The notes under the pieces are model-generated. The model did not search any database and had not been told where the DNA came from. It worked only from the letters and a program-made list of their open reading frames with translations. The position numbers were made by a program, and so were the translations under genes. A DNA stretch of 64,000 bases from the NCBI GenBank assembly GCA_946902985.2, contig OX336388.2, positions 294,168,526-294,232,525 of the forward strand, given 5' to 3'. This document shows, piece by piece, positions 33,101-44,528 of this stretch. The stretch's first letter is position 1. Every line of letters starts with the position of its first letter. Source of the DNA: Meconema thalassinum (lineage: Eukaryota > Arthropoda > Insecta > Orthoptera > Tettigoniidae).

Positions 33101-33444
33101 TCGCAAAGAGCCTACCTCTGTCAAATCAGACAACTGAGCACCGCGTCACAAACAGACCGGAACGCATGAAACATCTCAGTTGATAGCAGTCTTTCCCGGA
33201 AGGGATACCACGATGTCAATTGGAAACATACAGTACAGTACGCGCCTTGGTCTTATTTTTTCTGGACCTTCGATCTATATAATAAAAATTTCCGTGCCAC
33301 CATGACCTTGAACAAAAGTGTGTGTTTCCCTGGAACAGAGCCCTGTCCAAAAGTATTCGTGAGAGTCGAGCCCAGTCCAACGTGTTCCCTTTCGGAACTG
33401 ATACTTCCTATATACAGTACAGTACAACTCCATCTGCTACTGTA

Positions 33445-33944
33445 CGTTGGTTGGTTCTTAAGTTTAGGGGCTGCGACAACGCGGTCATGTAGCCCCGTGT
33501 ACTTTGGGTGTGTGTAGAATCTGTCTGATAACCAGTGTTAATTTTGATGACTGTGTTAGTGTGTGTATCTGTTTTAATTCAAGTAAGGACTCCAGACGAT
33601 CAATGTTCAAGTAGTTCCTACTTTTTGCCGCCAAACACACCGTCAACGACTACTAGTTCAGAACTTAGCTACCAGACGTCACCGCAGTTGGGCTCTTGGC
33701 AACGAACGTAGGGACCTAAAAGCGTTGTTTACATTCTTAACCTAAACAATTTAGCTTCACACAGGTCTAATTAGTGGAAGGTTCTTTAACATGCCATAAA
33801 TCCATGGCATGGGACCGCCGGCTTTACTTCCCCTCCGAAGGAAGGCATACTGAGGGATTTATAACGCTCTTAAAAAATCCGGAGACTTCGGCCGGATTTG
33901 AACCCGCGATCTTGGGCATTGAAGCTCAGCATGCTACCGACTAC
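33445..33944 (-). mobile_element. SINE-A with 12-bp target-site duplication
   Basis: Near full-length minus copy from GTTGG tail sequence through AGGGGCTGCGACAACGCGG to the tRNA-like head, which is trimmed by about ten bases. It is bounded by GCTACTGTACGT at 33433-33444 and 33945-33956. The duplication fixes both ends and shows 5' truncation on arrival, as in LINE-driven insertion. Confidence 0.9.
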
Positions 33945-34112
33945 GCTACTGTACGTGACTGTCCAACGTGTTCGATGTACAACAGAAATCTTTATCAGTT
34001 GCCCTTCGGGACAGGTCCATCGTCATATGCTAGGTGACAATATGATTCAAAGCTTAATCCGTTCCCCTTCGAAACTAATCCATCCTTATCTGGTCGTTCT
34101 AGAACAGACTAG

Positions 34113-34325
34113 CCGCGCGGCGCAGCGGAAACGCTCCCGCCTGCTGTGCCCACGGTTGCAGGATCGAATCCTGGCGCAGTCAGTTGGCATTTGAGGGTGC
34201 ACCAATACGAGAAAGTCGTGTCAGTAGATTTACTGGCATGTTAAAAGATCCCTTTCGGAGCAAAATTCCAGCACCCCGGCCCGGCGTCTCTAAAAGCTTC
34301 AGTACAGTAGTAAAAACGAATGTAA
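34113..34325 (+). mobile_element. SINE-B copy
   Basis: Plus-oriented: head CCGCGCGGCGCAGCGGAAAC, B-box-like GGATCGAATCC, then GCATTTGAGGGTGCACC and GTCTCTAAAAGCTTCAG. It shows that the head can be a variant (GCGCGGCGCAG) of the other copies. Confidence 0.8.
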
Positions 34326-34363
34326 ATAACATATCTGGTCAGTCACACGAGCATTATTATTAT

Positions 34364-36031
34364 AACTAGCAACCCGCCCCGGCTTCGCCCGGGAACAGTT
34401 ATGCTTTTTGATGCGTAACATCTTTCCACTCGGTTGCTGGATATTTTTGTGAGAGTGATTTTGAAAAATGGGACGGAAGTGTATCGGACGGAAAGTGTGT
34501 AAGACGCACTGCCAACTGGATCGTATCCCTCCTGGCTGCTGTGGAATGTATAACATCTCATACGGATTACTTCAAGGTTTGGAGGCGCCATTACAAATAT
34601 TCCTACAATAAATCATCTTCAAATTGTCGTTCCTTGTTGTAAAAATATTCATATCATATTTGCTGAAAACAATTATGATTTATTAAGAGTCTGATTTTCA
34701 ATCTCTGGATAAGTGATCGGCATCCACTACCCGAGTAACTTTGCTCAACACTGTCATTCTGACGGTAAACGCTCATGCGAACTCTGGTATCAACTGATTG
34801 AAACACAAAGCACATGGTACATGGTCGAAGTCTTCGTATCGGTATTAACAGTAAATGATGATATGCTTTAATATGAAACATTGTAAGTAGTCGGCATTAT
34901 GTTTCTGCACAATGGCTATTCAAATATTAACCCACATAACGGTAATGCAGTCATCAATATAATATATATCGTTGTGTTTATACGGGAACTAGGCAATCCT
35001 TTATAAACTATTGCTGAACACTTACTCACAAGAGGCATTTTAAACTCAATTTCACGCAGGATTATCGAAACAAGCAAAATATAAATGAAACTTAATTCCG
35101 TAATGCAGTATTATTGGTACGTGAAAATAAGTCACCATCTTGTGCTCTATATTTGCGTGGTCGAAATAGCCGTGGTGTTAGCGTCTTTGACTGTGAATCT
35201 AGAGATCTTGGGTTCGAATCTCGGACGGGATAGATATTTTTGCTACCAGATTATCGTTTTAAACGATATTTATCATATCAATATGACTCATATTAACAGA
35301 ATCCATATGAAATTACGTGTTGGTATGTGAATCAAGAGGTCCGGAACTGGGCAAGCCTTTCATGATCTACTGCTGTGCACATTGCATTTACTCGCAAGTT
35401 GTCCTATTTATAAGGAATTGAAGGTTATGAGCGGTGTCGCGTCTATTAATCTAGTTGATCCATATCACATTCTTTATTTAGGCTAGTTCTGGTGGAAGCT
35501 ACAAGTCATCTAATAAAATGAGTTCCGTATTATAAACTACAATATCTGTAAAACACTCCCTTTTACAATAATATTATAAAATACCGGTGACCAACAATTT
35601 CACGTGAGGTTTCTCCTATGTCAGATGTTACACATCATATGCGACTACTGTAAGGCTCGTCAAGTTTTTTTTCCGATGTCAATGAACTACGACCTATATC
35701 CGTTTTACGTCTCGACATGATGGGTTAAAATCACTGACTGGACTATCTTATTACATAATACGCTAAGGTGTATGTTTCACAAAACTCAAGCTCCTAAACC
35801 TGAAGGAGTTAGAAGGTGTGGTTTGTACCAAAATCTTCAAAATCGTCTCAGTAGTACAGGAACAATCTTGCATTTCTTGAAAAGTCAACGGAAACTTATT
35901 TATTTGTTTTATAAAGTGCTTTTGGACAGTATCGCGTACAGCCCGCCTAGCCCTAGATCCGGGCGAGTAGTCTGTACACATGGGGCGCACACAACCCTTT
36001 ATGCGAGAGTTCTCGCACGGGTCCGCTAGTT
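34364..36031. mobile_element. Element with AACTAGC...GCTAGTT termini
   Basis: Left end AACTAGCAACCCGCCCC (34364) with GGCTTCGCCCGGG; right end CTCGCACGGGTCCGCTAGTT (36031). The right terminus matches the termini at 752 and 1741. It carries a tRNA-like segment at 35168-35235. It has no recognisable transposase. The CCCGGCTTCGCCCGGG motif at one end is widespread in invertebrate repeats, but I cannot assign a class. Confidence 0.5.
35165..35236 (+). repeat. tRNA-like SINE head (family H)
   Basis: ATAGCCGTGGTGTTAGCG (A-box-like) and GGGTTCGAATCTC (B-box-like) at tRNA spacing. The acceptor stem ends do not pair well, so this is a SINE head or tRNA relic rather than a tRNA gene. Confidence 0.55.
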
Positions 36032-36044
36032 AATTATATTATCA

Positions 36045-36748
36045 TGGAGATGCATGAGCAACGAATTCTTGTCAGACGTAATTTAAGAACATGAAACACA
36101 AATCCCCTTCCATCCAATCTTAACTTGACTGTGTATTTTGCGGAACGAAAAGTTCACAAGCGAAATGAAGAAAAGCCGAGTTGCAGTTCCAGGGAAACTC
36201 CAAACACAACCACTCTTCTCTGAAGTCTTAACTCAACACGACTCGACAGTTTTCTGCTGGCTGTATCTGGGGTAATAGGCTCGCCCGCTAGCTAGGCTGT
36301 AACTGGGGTGATAGGTTAGCCCCTAGCTAACTCGTAAACTGTCGCCTCAGTAATTGAATGGAGATTGTTGGAAGTAATGAAACCTTAAAAACACCTATAG
36401 TGGGCGATGTATTGAAGATAGAGATATGCTCTCGCGGATTTTCTTGTAGAAGTTATTCATGCTGAACTCATAGTATACACTCATAGTATATTGATATTTT
36501 TAACTGCCTGGCGTAAGCTTAACAAGCGCATGGACGCCAGGTTTTTTTCTTCGACTTTTTTCACTGAAATCGTTACTGCTTGCTTGGCTTCCTTTGATCA
36601 TAAATAAATTATTTTCTATAGAAACCTTCCTCAAGGTATCCTTTACATACAGAATGGCGAAAATCGCATCAAAACCCATCCAGTGGTACTCGAGACTACC
36701 CATGACAGCCAAGAATCGGGAACTTTTGTTTTATACTAAGTAGAGACG
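36045..36748. other. No recognised feature
   Basis: Spacer without recognised coding or repeat signals. The motif AACTGGGGTGATAGG and relatives recur twice near 36267 and 36302 as a short local duplication. Confidence 0.4.
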
Positions 36749-36755
36749 AGAACAG

Positions 36756-37267
36756 GGGCGACTTCGGTGGCGTAGTCGGTAGCATGCTGAGCTTCTATGC
36801 CCAAGATCGCGGGTTAAATCCCAGCCGAAGTCGTCGAACTTTTTAAGAGCGTTAAAAATCCCTCAGTGTGCCTTCCTTCGGATGGGAAGTAAAGCCGGCG
36901 GGCCCATGTCGTAGATTTATGGCATGTAAAAGAACCTTCCACTAAACTTGTGTGAAGCAAAATTTGTAGGTTAGGTTTGATTAATGCTCTTAAGTTCCAA
37001 CGTTCGTCACCAGGCGCTGGTTGTGATGGCATGTAGTAGTAGCCGCCAAGTTCACAGCCAGGTGCCGTCGCATTTGGTAGCGAAAGTAGGAACTACTTGA
37101 AATGATCGACTGTAGTCCTTACTTGAATTAAAAACAGATAACACACACTAATACAGTCATGACAATTAACACCGGTTACCAGAGAGATTCTACACACACC
37201 CAAAGTACACGGGGCTACATGACCGCGTTGTCGCAGCCCCTAAATTAAGGATCCAACCAACCAGACT
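36756..37267 (+). mobile_element. SINE-A, full length, plus orientation
   Basis: The only plus-strand copy, useful as reference. tRNA-like head with A-box TGGCGTAGTCGG (36768-36779) and B-box GGGTTAAATCCC (36811-36822), then a body of about 430 bp and tail CCAACCAACC. The short direct repeat AGAACAG flanks it at 36749-36755 and 37268-37274. Length about 510 bp. Confidence 0.85.
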
Positions 37268-37364
37268 AGAACAGCCCTACTGTATGCATTCATCTCGGCA
37301 GAGTCTCAAGTGATTTTTCTAGACTTCCTGTTGTACTTTTTCTTCTTTACTCCCGAAGGAACTT

Positions 37365-37720
37365 GTGGGGCGTTTGATTAGCGACCACGGGACACCAGCT
37401 GAGTCCGGTATTGCTTCCACTTGTGACGGGCTCCTCTCTGCCATATTTCCTGTCAACCTTCCTTGGTCAACTGTTCATTTCCAACCCCGACGGTCTCATT
37501 TTCCCGCCTTAATTGGGCCCTGTCTTATTTACACTCATTCTTCCTGCCTTCTGCACAAGACCCTAAAAGAGGTAGAGCGTGTGGCGGCCTCCCGGGATTC
37601 CTGAGCTGGGTCCGTCTTTCCCCTTTTTCCACTAGGCTACCATTGGGGTGCAGACTCTCTCTTCTTGTGGCTCTACTGGTCGAGTCCAAGCTCTATGAAC
37701 TTGCGGGGTGAGGAGAAAGG
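37365..37720 (+). repeat. Retroposon X, 5' part only
   Basis: GCTGAGTCCGGTATTGCTTCC, TTTTCCCGCCTTAATTGG and GGGATTCCTGAGCTGGGTCC match, in inverse orientation, the 5' portions of the X copies ending at 44528 and 46032. It lacks the minisatellite and 3' hairpin. Confidence 0.7.
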
Positions 37721-38055
37721 GCAGGGAAGGGTCGGGCGTGAAGAGAAGGATCTGTCAACAGCCCGCCGTGATATCTGGTATTCCTTTCTATTCCAATACT
37801 GCTAATAACATTCGGCCGTTGCTCAAACCACTGTGGTGTTAGGAATGACTGAGTGAGTCACCGACCAATGTATTTGGTTCTGTACTATGCACGGACCGAG
37901 AAACCTCATCACTCGTCAACAGCACGACTAATAGTCCGCGTTGCACATTCCTCTCAGGTTCACGCAGATTAGACTCGGGCAGTACTTCCCTCCAAATCCC
38001 TCAATCCTTATACTTCGAGCGTTGCTTGTTGTGGTTGTTGCTTATCTTATGGTTT
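37721..38055. other. No recognised feature
   Basis: Spacer between the X fragment and a tRNA-like SINE head; nothing recognised. Confidence 0.4.
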
Positions 38056-38200
38056 AGGGGGCGTGGCGGCACAGCAGTCAAGCTGTTTGACTCTCACCAA
38101 GGCGGACCGGGTTCGATTCCCGGTCAATGCATGTGAGATTTTCGAAATGAAATGCCATGTCCTGTGGTTCGGATTCCAAGTAAAGAGGAGGTCCCGTGGC
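38056..38200 (+). mobile_element. tRNA-derived SINE (family E), partial
   Basis: GGGGCGTGGCGGCACAGCAG (A-box zone) and GGGTTCGATTCCCGG (an exact B-box with its palindromic arm), followed by TCAATGCATGTGAGATTT. Acceptor-stem pairing is incomplete and a SINE-like body follows, so I do not call a tRNA gene. Confidence 0.6.
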
Positions 38201-38244
38201 TCATGATCGCGATATTAACGGTCACCTTAAACTACAAGCTTCCT

Positions 38245-39072
38245 TTTATAAACCAACGTTATCCGCACGACTGTTATCCCAATCTACTGGCATTACAATA
38301 ATAGTTTTAATTAGATTAAGTGTTAAAGCAACACATTCGAGGAGAGAGTTGTCTAGGCTGTGTAATGTGCTATTAGCTTGCCACGGTGGGTGAGTGGTCA
38401 ACGTGTCGGTCTACTAACCCCGTGCTTGCAGGTTCGCTCCTGGCCGTGGTAAGTGATTTTTGAAAGGCGGCAAAAATTACGACACCATGTCATACGATGT
38501 TGGCATGTCAAAGAACCCATTTAAATTCAGTAGGCCGTGTTCATAATGGTAAAATTAATCTCGGGAGTTTCCGCCAACACAAAGTTCCTCATTTCTCTAC
38601 TAGAAAGCGCTATAGTTTTCAAGGAGCTTAGATATCTAATCTCCTTGACTTTCATAGTGCTTCAAGGAATAACGAAATTCGACATGGGTGTCAAATTACA
38701 AAGCTTGCACTCGGCACCCGAGGCCATACGATATTATTATTAATAATGTGCTATGTTAAAAATAAATATTATACAGCCAGAATTGCAACCCTTTTTCAGT
38801 TCGGAGTGTTAACTGCGCTTAATGATGTAATTCAAATGAAATTAGCGTAAATCGTCATCTTACATTTGTAATGAAAAAAAAAACACATAACGGAAAAATG
38901 TGATATGTCTTACTAATGATATTCAACACTCTCAGATTGTATTCTAAAAACTATCCGCAAATTGACTCCAAACATCCCCTGCTTATCCGCACAGCCATGC
39001 AAAGTATATCCGCATGGCGAAAATCTTTGCGGTTTATCCGCGGATATCCACACCCGCGCAGGGAGCCCTGTC
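38245..39072 (+). mobile_element. MITE-P copy 1 (TTATCCGC ends), split by SINE-C
   Basis: First of three copies of a non-coding element of about 480 bp rich in GTTATCCGCAC at one end and GCGGATATCC at the other. Shared core: GGCATTACAATAA, GCAACCCTTTT, TGTTAACTGCGCTTAATGA, CTATCCGCAAATT. The SINE-C at 38374-38743 interrupts it. Ends with AGGGAGCCCTGT, the likely terminus. The terminal motif suggests a hAT-type MITE. Confidence 0.75.
38374..38743 (+). mobile_element. SINE-C with 11-bp target-site duplication
   Basis: Head CCACGGTGGGTGAGTGGTCA, B-box-like GGTTCGCTCCT, body through CTAGAAAGCGCTATAG, tail ATTATTATTAA. TAATGTGCTAT flanks it at 38363-38373 and 38744-38754. Inserted into MITE-P copy 1. 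Confidence 0.9.
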
Positions 39073-39425
39073 TATTTTGGGTGTGTATGTGGAATGTGTG
39101 TGATAACCTGTGTTATTGTGATTGCTGTACTAGCGTGTATATTTGTAAATTAGCGATAGGATTGGAAAGGAGGCAGCCGTAGCCTTAAGTTAGGAACAAT
39201 CCCAGCATTTGCCCGGAGTAGAAGTGGAGAAAACAAGGAAAACCACTTCCAAGATGGCTGAGGTGGGAATCGAACCCTCCTGTTCACAGTTTTGGCTCAC
39301 GAGGCTGAGTGTACCCCCGTTCTAGCCCTCACCCCAGAATTAACATTTCTTGGGAGAGACGGGAATCGAACCCGGACTTCCGGGGCGACAACCAAGAACG
39401 CTAGCCGCTACACCACAAGATGGTC
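39073..39425 (-). mobile_element. SINE-D, minus orientation
   Basis: tRNA-like head at the right end: on the minus strand CTTGTGGTGTAGCGGCTAGC and B-box GGTTCGATTCCC, then a body with GGGTTCGATTCCCACC-like sequence and tail motif AATAACACAGGTTATC. It matches 52165-52500 in the other orientation. Confidence 0.75.
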
Positions 39426-39489
39426 TTGATTTACCTTATTCCTGTTTTGTCCATTTTTTCTTCTAGTCTCTCAGTTAGATATAAGTCAG

Positions 39490-39640
39490 TAGTTAGAAGT
39501 TTCCCTTTACGTCAGGAAGGACATCCGGCCGTAAAAACCATCAGCCATACGGAATTTCGTCGCATCTCATCTCATCCCCGACCCCGTTGGAAACGGGATT
39601 TATAAGGGGTAGACGTAGAGTTAGAAGTTTCTCTTTTCAT
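39490..39640 (-). repeat. Dispersed repeat G, copy 2
   Basis: GGAAGGACATCCGGCC, CATCTCATCTCATCCCCGAC and GGGGTAGACGTAGA mirror the plus-strand copy at 27296-27416. Confidence 0.55.
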
Positions 39641-39650
39641 CATATCATTT

Positions 39651-39695
39651 GGGGCCGATAACCAAGATGTTGGGCCCCTTAAAACAACAATTATC
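39651..39695 (+). mobile_element. 45-bp micro-retroposon (hairpin type B)
   Basis: GGGGCCGATAACCAAGATG, then TTGGGCCCCTTAAAACAACAA: a GGGGCC/GGCCCC stem. A 7-bp direct repeat ATCATTT lies at 39644-39650 and 39696-39702. The 5' boundary is again the first base of the stem. Confidence 0.7.
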
Positions 39696-39719
39696 ATCAT
39701 TTTCCTTCTTTCAATATTC

Positions 39720-39960
39720 ATTCAGGGGCTTAGCGAATCGTTTTCAATTTCCCCGTGTGCTTGTATCTGAAACAAGTTTGATAACCTGTGTTACTGCGCT
39801 GAGTGTACGACAGCACTTCCTACCGAGACTAGGACTGAGGAGGAGGTATATAGCAATGGCCTAAAGTTAGATAACACAGCGTTTTGAGTTAAGTATAAAT
39901 GCAAAACCACGGAGAAAACAACATCGAAGACATTTGTCCCCATCTTCCCTTCACTGGGGT
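39720..39960 (-). repeat. Possible diverged SINE-D tail
   Basis: TTGATAACCTGTGTTACTG and the later CCTAAAGTTAG resemble the distal part of SINE-D, but similarity fades quickly. Tentative. Confidence 0.3.
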
Positions 39961-40259
39961 CTTTTCGAGGCTAAGAACTAGTGCTAGTTAGCCAGTGGAG
40001 AGTGGTTGGTGGTGGACGAATACTTTTGCGTTATCAGAATGGACGGAAGGTCCATTAAGTTATTGTTTAAAGCATCTTGATGTGACTATCACACCTTTGC
40101 GATGCAGATCTCGCATATATAGGATGTCAGAGTTGAATGCCATTCATTGTTCCACTGAACATTCCGCAGCGATATTGCGGATAGTCTGTGTTGAGTGACG
40201 ACCAGACATCCTTGGGTAGGTGACCAGGAGGAAGTGACCCACTACGATACGTCTTCTTG

Positions 40260-40480
40260 TGCACTCATTTGTATATCTTCCTCTGTGAGTCAGTGGTCGA
40301 GTGTCGATTCCAGGCCGGGCGGGAAACTATCTACGTACGAGTCGCCTCTTTAAAGACCTCTCATGTAACACTTGGCGATTACATCCGCTACAGGCCCTTC
40401 TCATAAGGGAAGGTCACAATTACTGTAGAGAAGATCACATAAGAGGTCCACTATTGGCCTTCTGTGAGCCGCGAGGGGTT
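40260..40480 (+). repeat. Possible degraded tRNA-like SINE
   Basis: CTGTGAGTCAGTGGTCGAG followed by TCGATTCCAGGCCGGGCGG has the order of an A-box and B-box relic. Nothing clear follows. Tentative. Confidence 0.25.
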
Positions 40481-40489
40481 CTTGCCTAA

Positions 40490-41395
40490 TTTCTTGAATA
40501 AAATGCGTAGACATTAACCATTATGAAGATGGTATCCGTGTTGACTGAGTATTAATCTATAATTATAAGATCCGCCTTGTCAAACACTAGAAGGTAGTTT
40601 ACGAATTAAAATATCCGGACATGTTTCGTTATTACATTGGTAACTTCTTCAACGTGAGAAAATCTTAGAAAACTGTATCAAGAAAGCACCAAAAAGAAAA
40701 TGGATATACTTACAGAAATTCATTAATTTCAAATAATTGAATGGGCACAAAAAGGAATAATAAAAACATAATATTATAAATCAATTAACCTTGAATTATA
40801 CATATTGTATGAAGGAAGTTGTTGAATGGAACTCTTTAGCTCGAAACGTATCTCTATTCCAGTTCTCTTTTGGATCCCAACGTCCTGCACGTCTTTGCTC
40901 GTTTCCCCTACCTATTTTGCGTTTCCTCTATCTTGGTGATGTAGTTCTAATTTTCTTTTCTATCGCTATTCGATACGCGATTTTCGTGAGGTGCCCATAA
41001 CCCGCACTCCTAGAATAATAAAGCCATACCTCCAAAAAATGCCATTTTTTAGTTAAGGCACACTTTAGAATCAGCGTCCTCGACTTATTCTTGTGTAACA
41101 AGCCACATCTCTACAAAGGTTTTTCATTGGAGATCAATTTTAAGATAGCAGATAGCAGAAAATATGTCAATGTACTGGAGCAGTATTTAGACTTGCTGCT
41201 ATGCTGTTCTGGGAATGTAAGAGTATCAAAGCCACATTTTGAGTTATGGCCTCTCAACCTTCTCGTCACTGTATATTTCACATAAGGCACACTGTTTTTT
41301 TTTTTTAGCGTAGAAAAACGAAAGATAAAATTGACTGTCGGTACATGCTATCTTTAACAAGTGGCAAGGAAGTAACTATTTGCTCATTATCAAAC
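40490..41395. other. No recognised feature
   Basis: About 0.9 kb of AT-rich DNA without recognised homology; a T run lies at about 41293-41306. Confidence 0.4.
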
Positions 41396-41400
41396 AACCT

Positions 41401-42712
41401 GCGCGGATAAACAAAACATTATCCGCATCCGCACGACTGTTATCCGAATTAACTGGCATTACAATAACATTTGTCATTAGATAAAGCACAAAGTTAGACA
41501 TTTGAGGAGAAAGTCGTTCCCCTAGGCTTTGTATGTCAAGTGCTATGTTTAAAAGGAATGTTATCACAGGCAGAATTGCAACCCTTTTCAGTTCGAAGTG
41601 TTAATTATGCTTAATGACATAATTTGAATGAGATTAGCTTAAATCATCATTAGGGCTAGGATTTTTAGGTAAATAAATATTTTTCTATGTAAATACATAT
41701 TTTAAGCATTTTTTCTATAAATACATAAATTCCTGCTTTTCACTTATATGCACATAAAAAGACATAATATTTAAATTTTTTAAAATCAGTATGCAAGATC
41801 ATTCAGTATATTGCATTTTTGTTCTGTGTTACTTCAACGGGGAAGAACCTGTGAGCTATCTAATCTTCATGCAGAGCGTATGCCAGCTTGCAAATGCGTA
41901 ATTCTTAACCTGTCGCCCCGTGCCACTCACTGTGGAAGCTGGAGATTTCCTTGTCCATAGCCATATTGCACCACATGCTAGACCTCCCCCAGGTACCTGG
42001 AACCAGTGTCACTCACATGCAGTTCATTTCAGTGTAAGGCAGTTCTACGATACCTAAATTAAAAACAACTACAATATTATCATCTGTTGCAGAATTTAAA
42101 GATAATTTTACTCCTGATGGGGGCGTTCTGTTCTGCCAACCATGTGGGAAAGCAATCAAGGCTGAACAGCAATCTCAAGTTACACAATACCTCAAGGGCA
42201 AGAAACTTGCCGCAGTTTTGCGCCTTCAGAATAAGTGTGTCGCGATAATCATCGGTCATTTGTGATGGGACAAGCTGAAGATGTATCTCGTTGTGTATTG
42301 TAATGCTTCAGCAGTCAGTGAGACATAGAATAAATTGCATTCATGAGTACTGCATATTGTTTATAATCACATTAATTAAACTAAATTATAATTATATATT
42401 TTTATTTTTGTCACATATTTCAGGTATTTTTAATACATAAAAAATAAATATTTTCCCGATTTTTAGCACCTAAAAATCCGAGCCATAATCATCATCTTAC
42501 ATTTGTCATGAGAAAGACATGACGGAAAATGTGTGTTAACATCCAGGTCCTAGTAATGATATTCAACAAATTCGGATTGTAATCCAAAAACTATCCGCAA
42601 ATTTACTCCAAACATTAACCGCAGTTTATCCGCTATCCGCACAGCCAAGGAAACAATATCCGCATGGCGAAAATTTTTGCGGATAACCGCATACGGCTTT
42701 ACCTATAGGCCA
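41401..42712 (+). mobile_element. MITE-P copy 2, split by a hAT element
   Basis: Left end GCGCGGATAAAC and ATTATCCGCATCCGCACG at 41401; right end GGATAACCGCATACGG near 42710. The core matches copies 1 and 3. It is interrupted at 41651-42487 by a hAT-type element with an 8-bp target duplication, which shows that the MITE was complete before. Confidence 0.8.
41651..42487 (+). mobile_element. hAT-type element, 837 bp, 8-bp target duplication
   Basis: Inverted termini TAGGGCTAGGATTTTTAGG at 41651 and, inverted, TATGGCTCGGATTTTTAGG ending 42487. ATCATCAT is duplicated at 41643-41650 and 42488-42495. An 8-bp duplication is characteristic of hAT. Inside, at about 42092-42235, a frame reads FKDNFTPDGGVLFCQPCGKA and then QVTQYLKGKKL, resembling the N-terminal zinc-binding BED-like finger of some hAT transposases (C--C, with a later Lys in place of the expected His). 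The catalytic part is absent, so it is non-autonomous. Confidence 0.85.
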
Positions 42713-43034
42713 TACATTTCTGCAATACCACATTACTAGTCTGCGCTCTGAGATAGTGGGATTCAGAATTGGCATGTACCGTAAGTTACCTGATGTTTTG
42801 TAGCCTACGCAATGATAATTACCTATTGATGTAATAATACCTATAACTAGGCAAACGGATATGTATTTTCCACCAAATCAATACTCAAATGAAACCATGT
42901 AATATTGTACGAGTTTCGATTATATGTAAACTTCTTCAGCAAATGTGGTATTAATATTAAGTTCAATTAGCATAATATTAAAAATTAAACACTGCGAGCA
43001 TCATTTACTTGAGTAACATCTCTCTACTAGTCTA
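42713..43034. other. No recognised feature
   Basis: AT-rich spacer. The following 43035-43165 (GGTGCTACAGCCCATGC, CTCGGCCGTTAATCTCG) is GC-richer and may be a piece of another retroposon, but no second copy is in the window. Confidence 0.3.
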
Positions 43035-43175
43035 TCATAACCCCGTGGTGCTACAGCCCATGCAGGTCCTAGGCCTACCAAGCGACCGATGCCTGCGCGT
43101 GGTCAGCGTGTCGGGTCCCCTCGGCCGTTAATCTCGTCTCCGTGACCTGGACGCTGCCATGCGAGGGCTTGAGTT

Positions 43176-44528
43176 ATGATGGTGATGATAATTGTTGTTT
43201 TAAGGGGCCTAACATCTAGGTTATCGCCCCTAATGATCTGGGTGATAGCGAAAATGATAATGAAATGGAAACCAGAACGAAAATTATGTGAGACGGAAAA
43301 TACGTACAAAAAGGAACGCTGATGGAAACAACTCACAATATGGTCTTACAAAAGGGAATTTAGAACGAAAAGATTCACAAAAAGAATAGATTGAAAAAAA
43401 AAAAACACAAAACGTAGGCTAGATTCAAAATACGTACAAAATGCAATGTAGCGTCGAAATACTTACAAAATGCAACTGAAATGCAAAATACTTACAAAAT
43501 GCAATCGAAATTGAAAATACACAATGCAACTCAGATTGAAATATCCCAGTTCCATTCCAAATTATTCACAAAGTGCAATTGAAATTCAAAACACCTACCA
43601 AATGCAATTGAAATTGAAAATGCTTACAAAATGCAACTTAGATTGAAAATACTCGACAAAATGTAATTTAGATTCAAAATACCCACAAAATGCAATTGAG
43701 AATCAAAATAAGTGCAAAATGCCCGCCATACTAAATGCAATTTAGATTCAAAATTCGTGCGAAATGCGGTTTGGGTTCAAAATACTTACAATATGAAATT
43801 GAAATTCAAAATACTCACGAAGGTCCCTCCACCATATTGAAAGACGTACTAAAAAGCAATTTAGATTGACAATCTTTACAAAATGCAATTGAGGTTGAAA
43901 ACAATCGCGATATGTAATTTAGATAGAAAAAACATACAAAAAGCAACGTAGATTAAAAATGTCTTAAAAACGCTAGAAGGGAATTTAGATACACGGTGAA
44001 CCAAGTAACAAAAACAGTGCGAGAATCTTAAAGAGAAAAGTAAATATAATGAAAAGAGGAGAGGAGAGGAGAGGGGAGAGAGGAGAAGGTCCGCCCCAAA
44101 GGTAAGGGACAAAAGGGGAAAACGGACCCAGCTCAGGAATCCCTCGGGGTCGCCAACTCCCGAACTCACCAGCCGTGAACCCCTGAGGGTGTAGCATTAT
44201 CTACGGTGCACCATAAGTGGTGGCCTTAAGGCCCTTGAGCACAAGGCAGGAGGTAAAAGGAAAAGAAAAAGAAGGCTGACCCCTCACAGAAGGAGGGTAT
44301 CAGGAAAGATGAGACAAGGGCCAATTAAGGCGGGAAAGTGAAAGACTCCCTAGGCCTCGGATAACCTAATACCGTCGGGGTCGGAAGAGAACAAAATTTG
44401 ACCAAGGGAGGTCTACAGGAAAGAAGACGGAGAGGAGCCCGGCACAAGTAAGTGGAAGCAATGCCGGACTCAGCTGGGGTCCCGTGGTCGCCAACCCACG
44501 TCCCACTAGATGTGAGCCCCTGGGGGGG
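43176..44528 (-). mobile_element. Retroposon X copy 1, with minisatellite and 3' hairpin
   Basis: Minus-oriented: 5' end at about 44528 (GGGGCTCACATCTAGTGGG), then GGCGACCACGGGACCCC, a purine/pyrimidine-rich stretch, an array of about 29-bp units (43960-43430), and a 3' end that is the type-B hairpin (43189-43235) plus ACAACAATTATCATC. The imperfect direct repeat GGCTTGAGTTA/GGCTCGAGTTA flanks it (43165-43175, 44529-44539). It has no conserved coding potential. The structure suggests a non-autonomous retroposon mobilised by a LINE. Confidence 0.7.
43430..43960 (-). repeat. Minisatellite in retroposon X copy 1
   Basis: Degenerate units of about 29-31 bp, in + reading AAAATACTTACAAAATGCAA followed by a variable TTGAAATTG/TTTAGATTC. 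On the element's sense strand each unit gives TTGTAAGTATTTT, which contains the consensus 5' splice-site GTAAGTAT. Units vary too much to be a recent array. Confidence 0.8.

Noticed and set aside
43876..44169. 97-codon minus ORF in retroposon X
   Set aside because: Translation of pyrimidine-rich sequence and minisatellite units; not shared in sequence between copies at the protein level.
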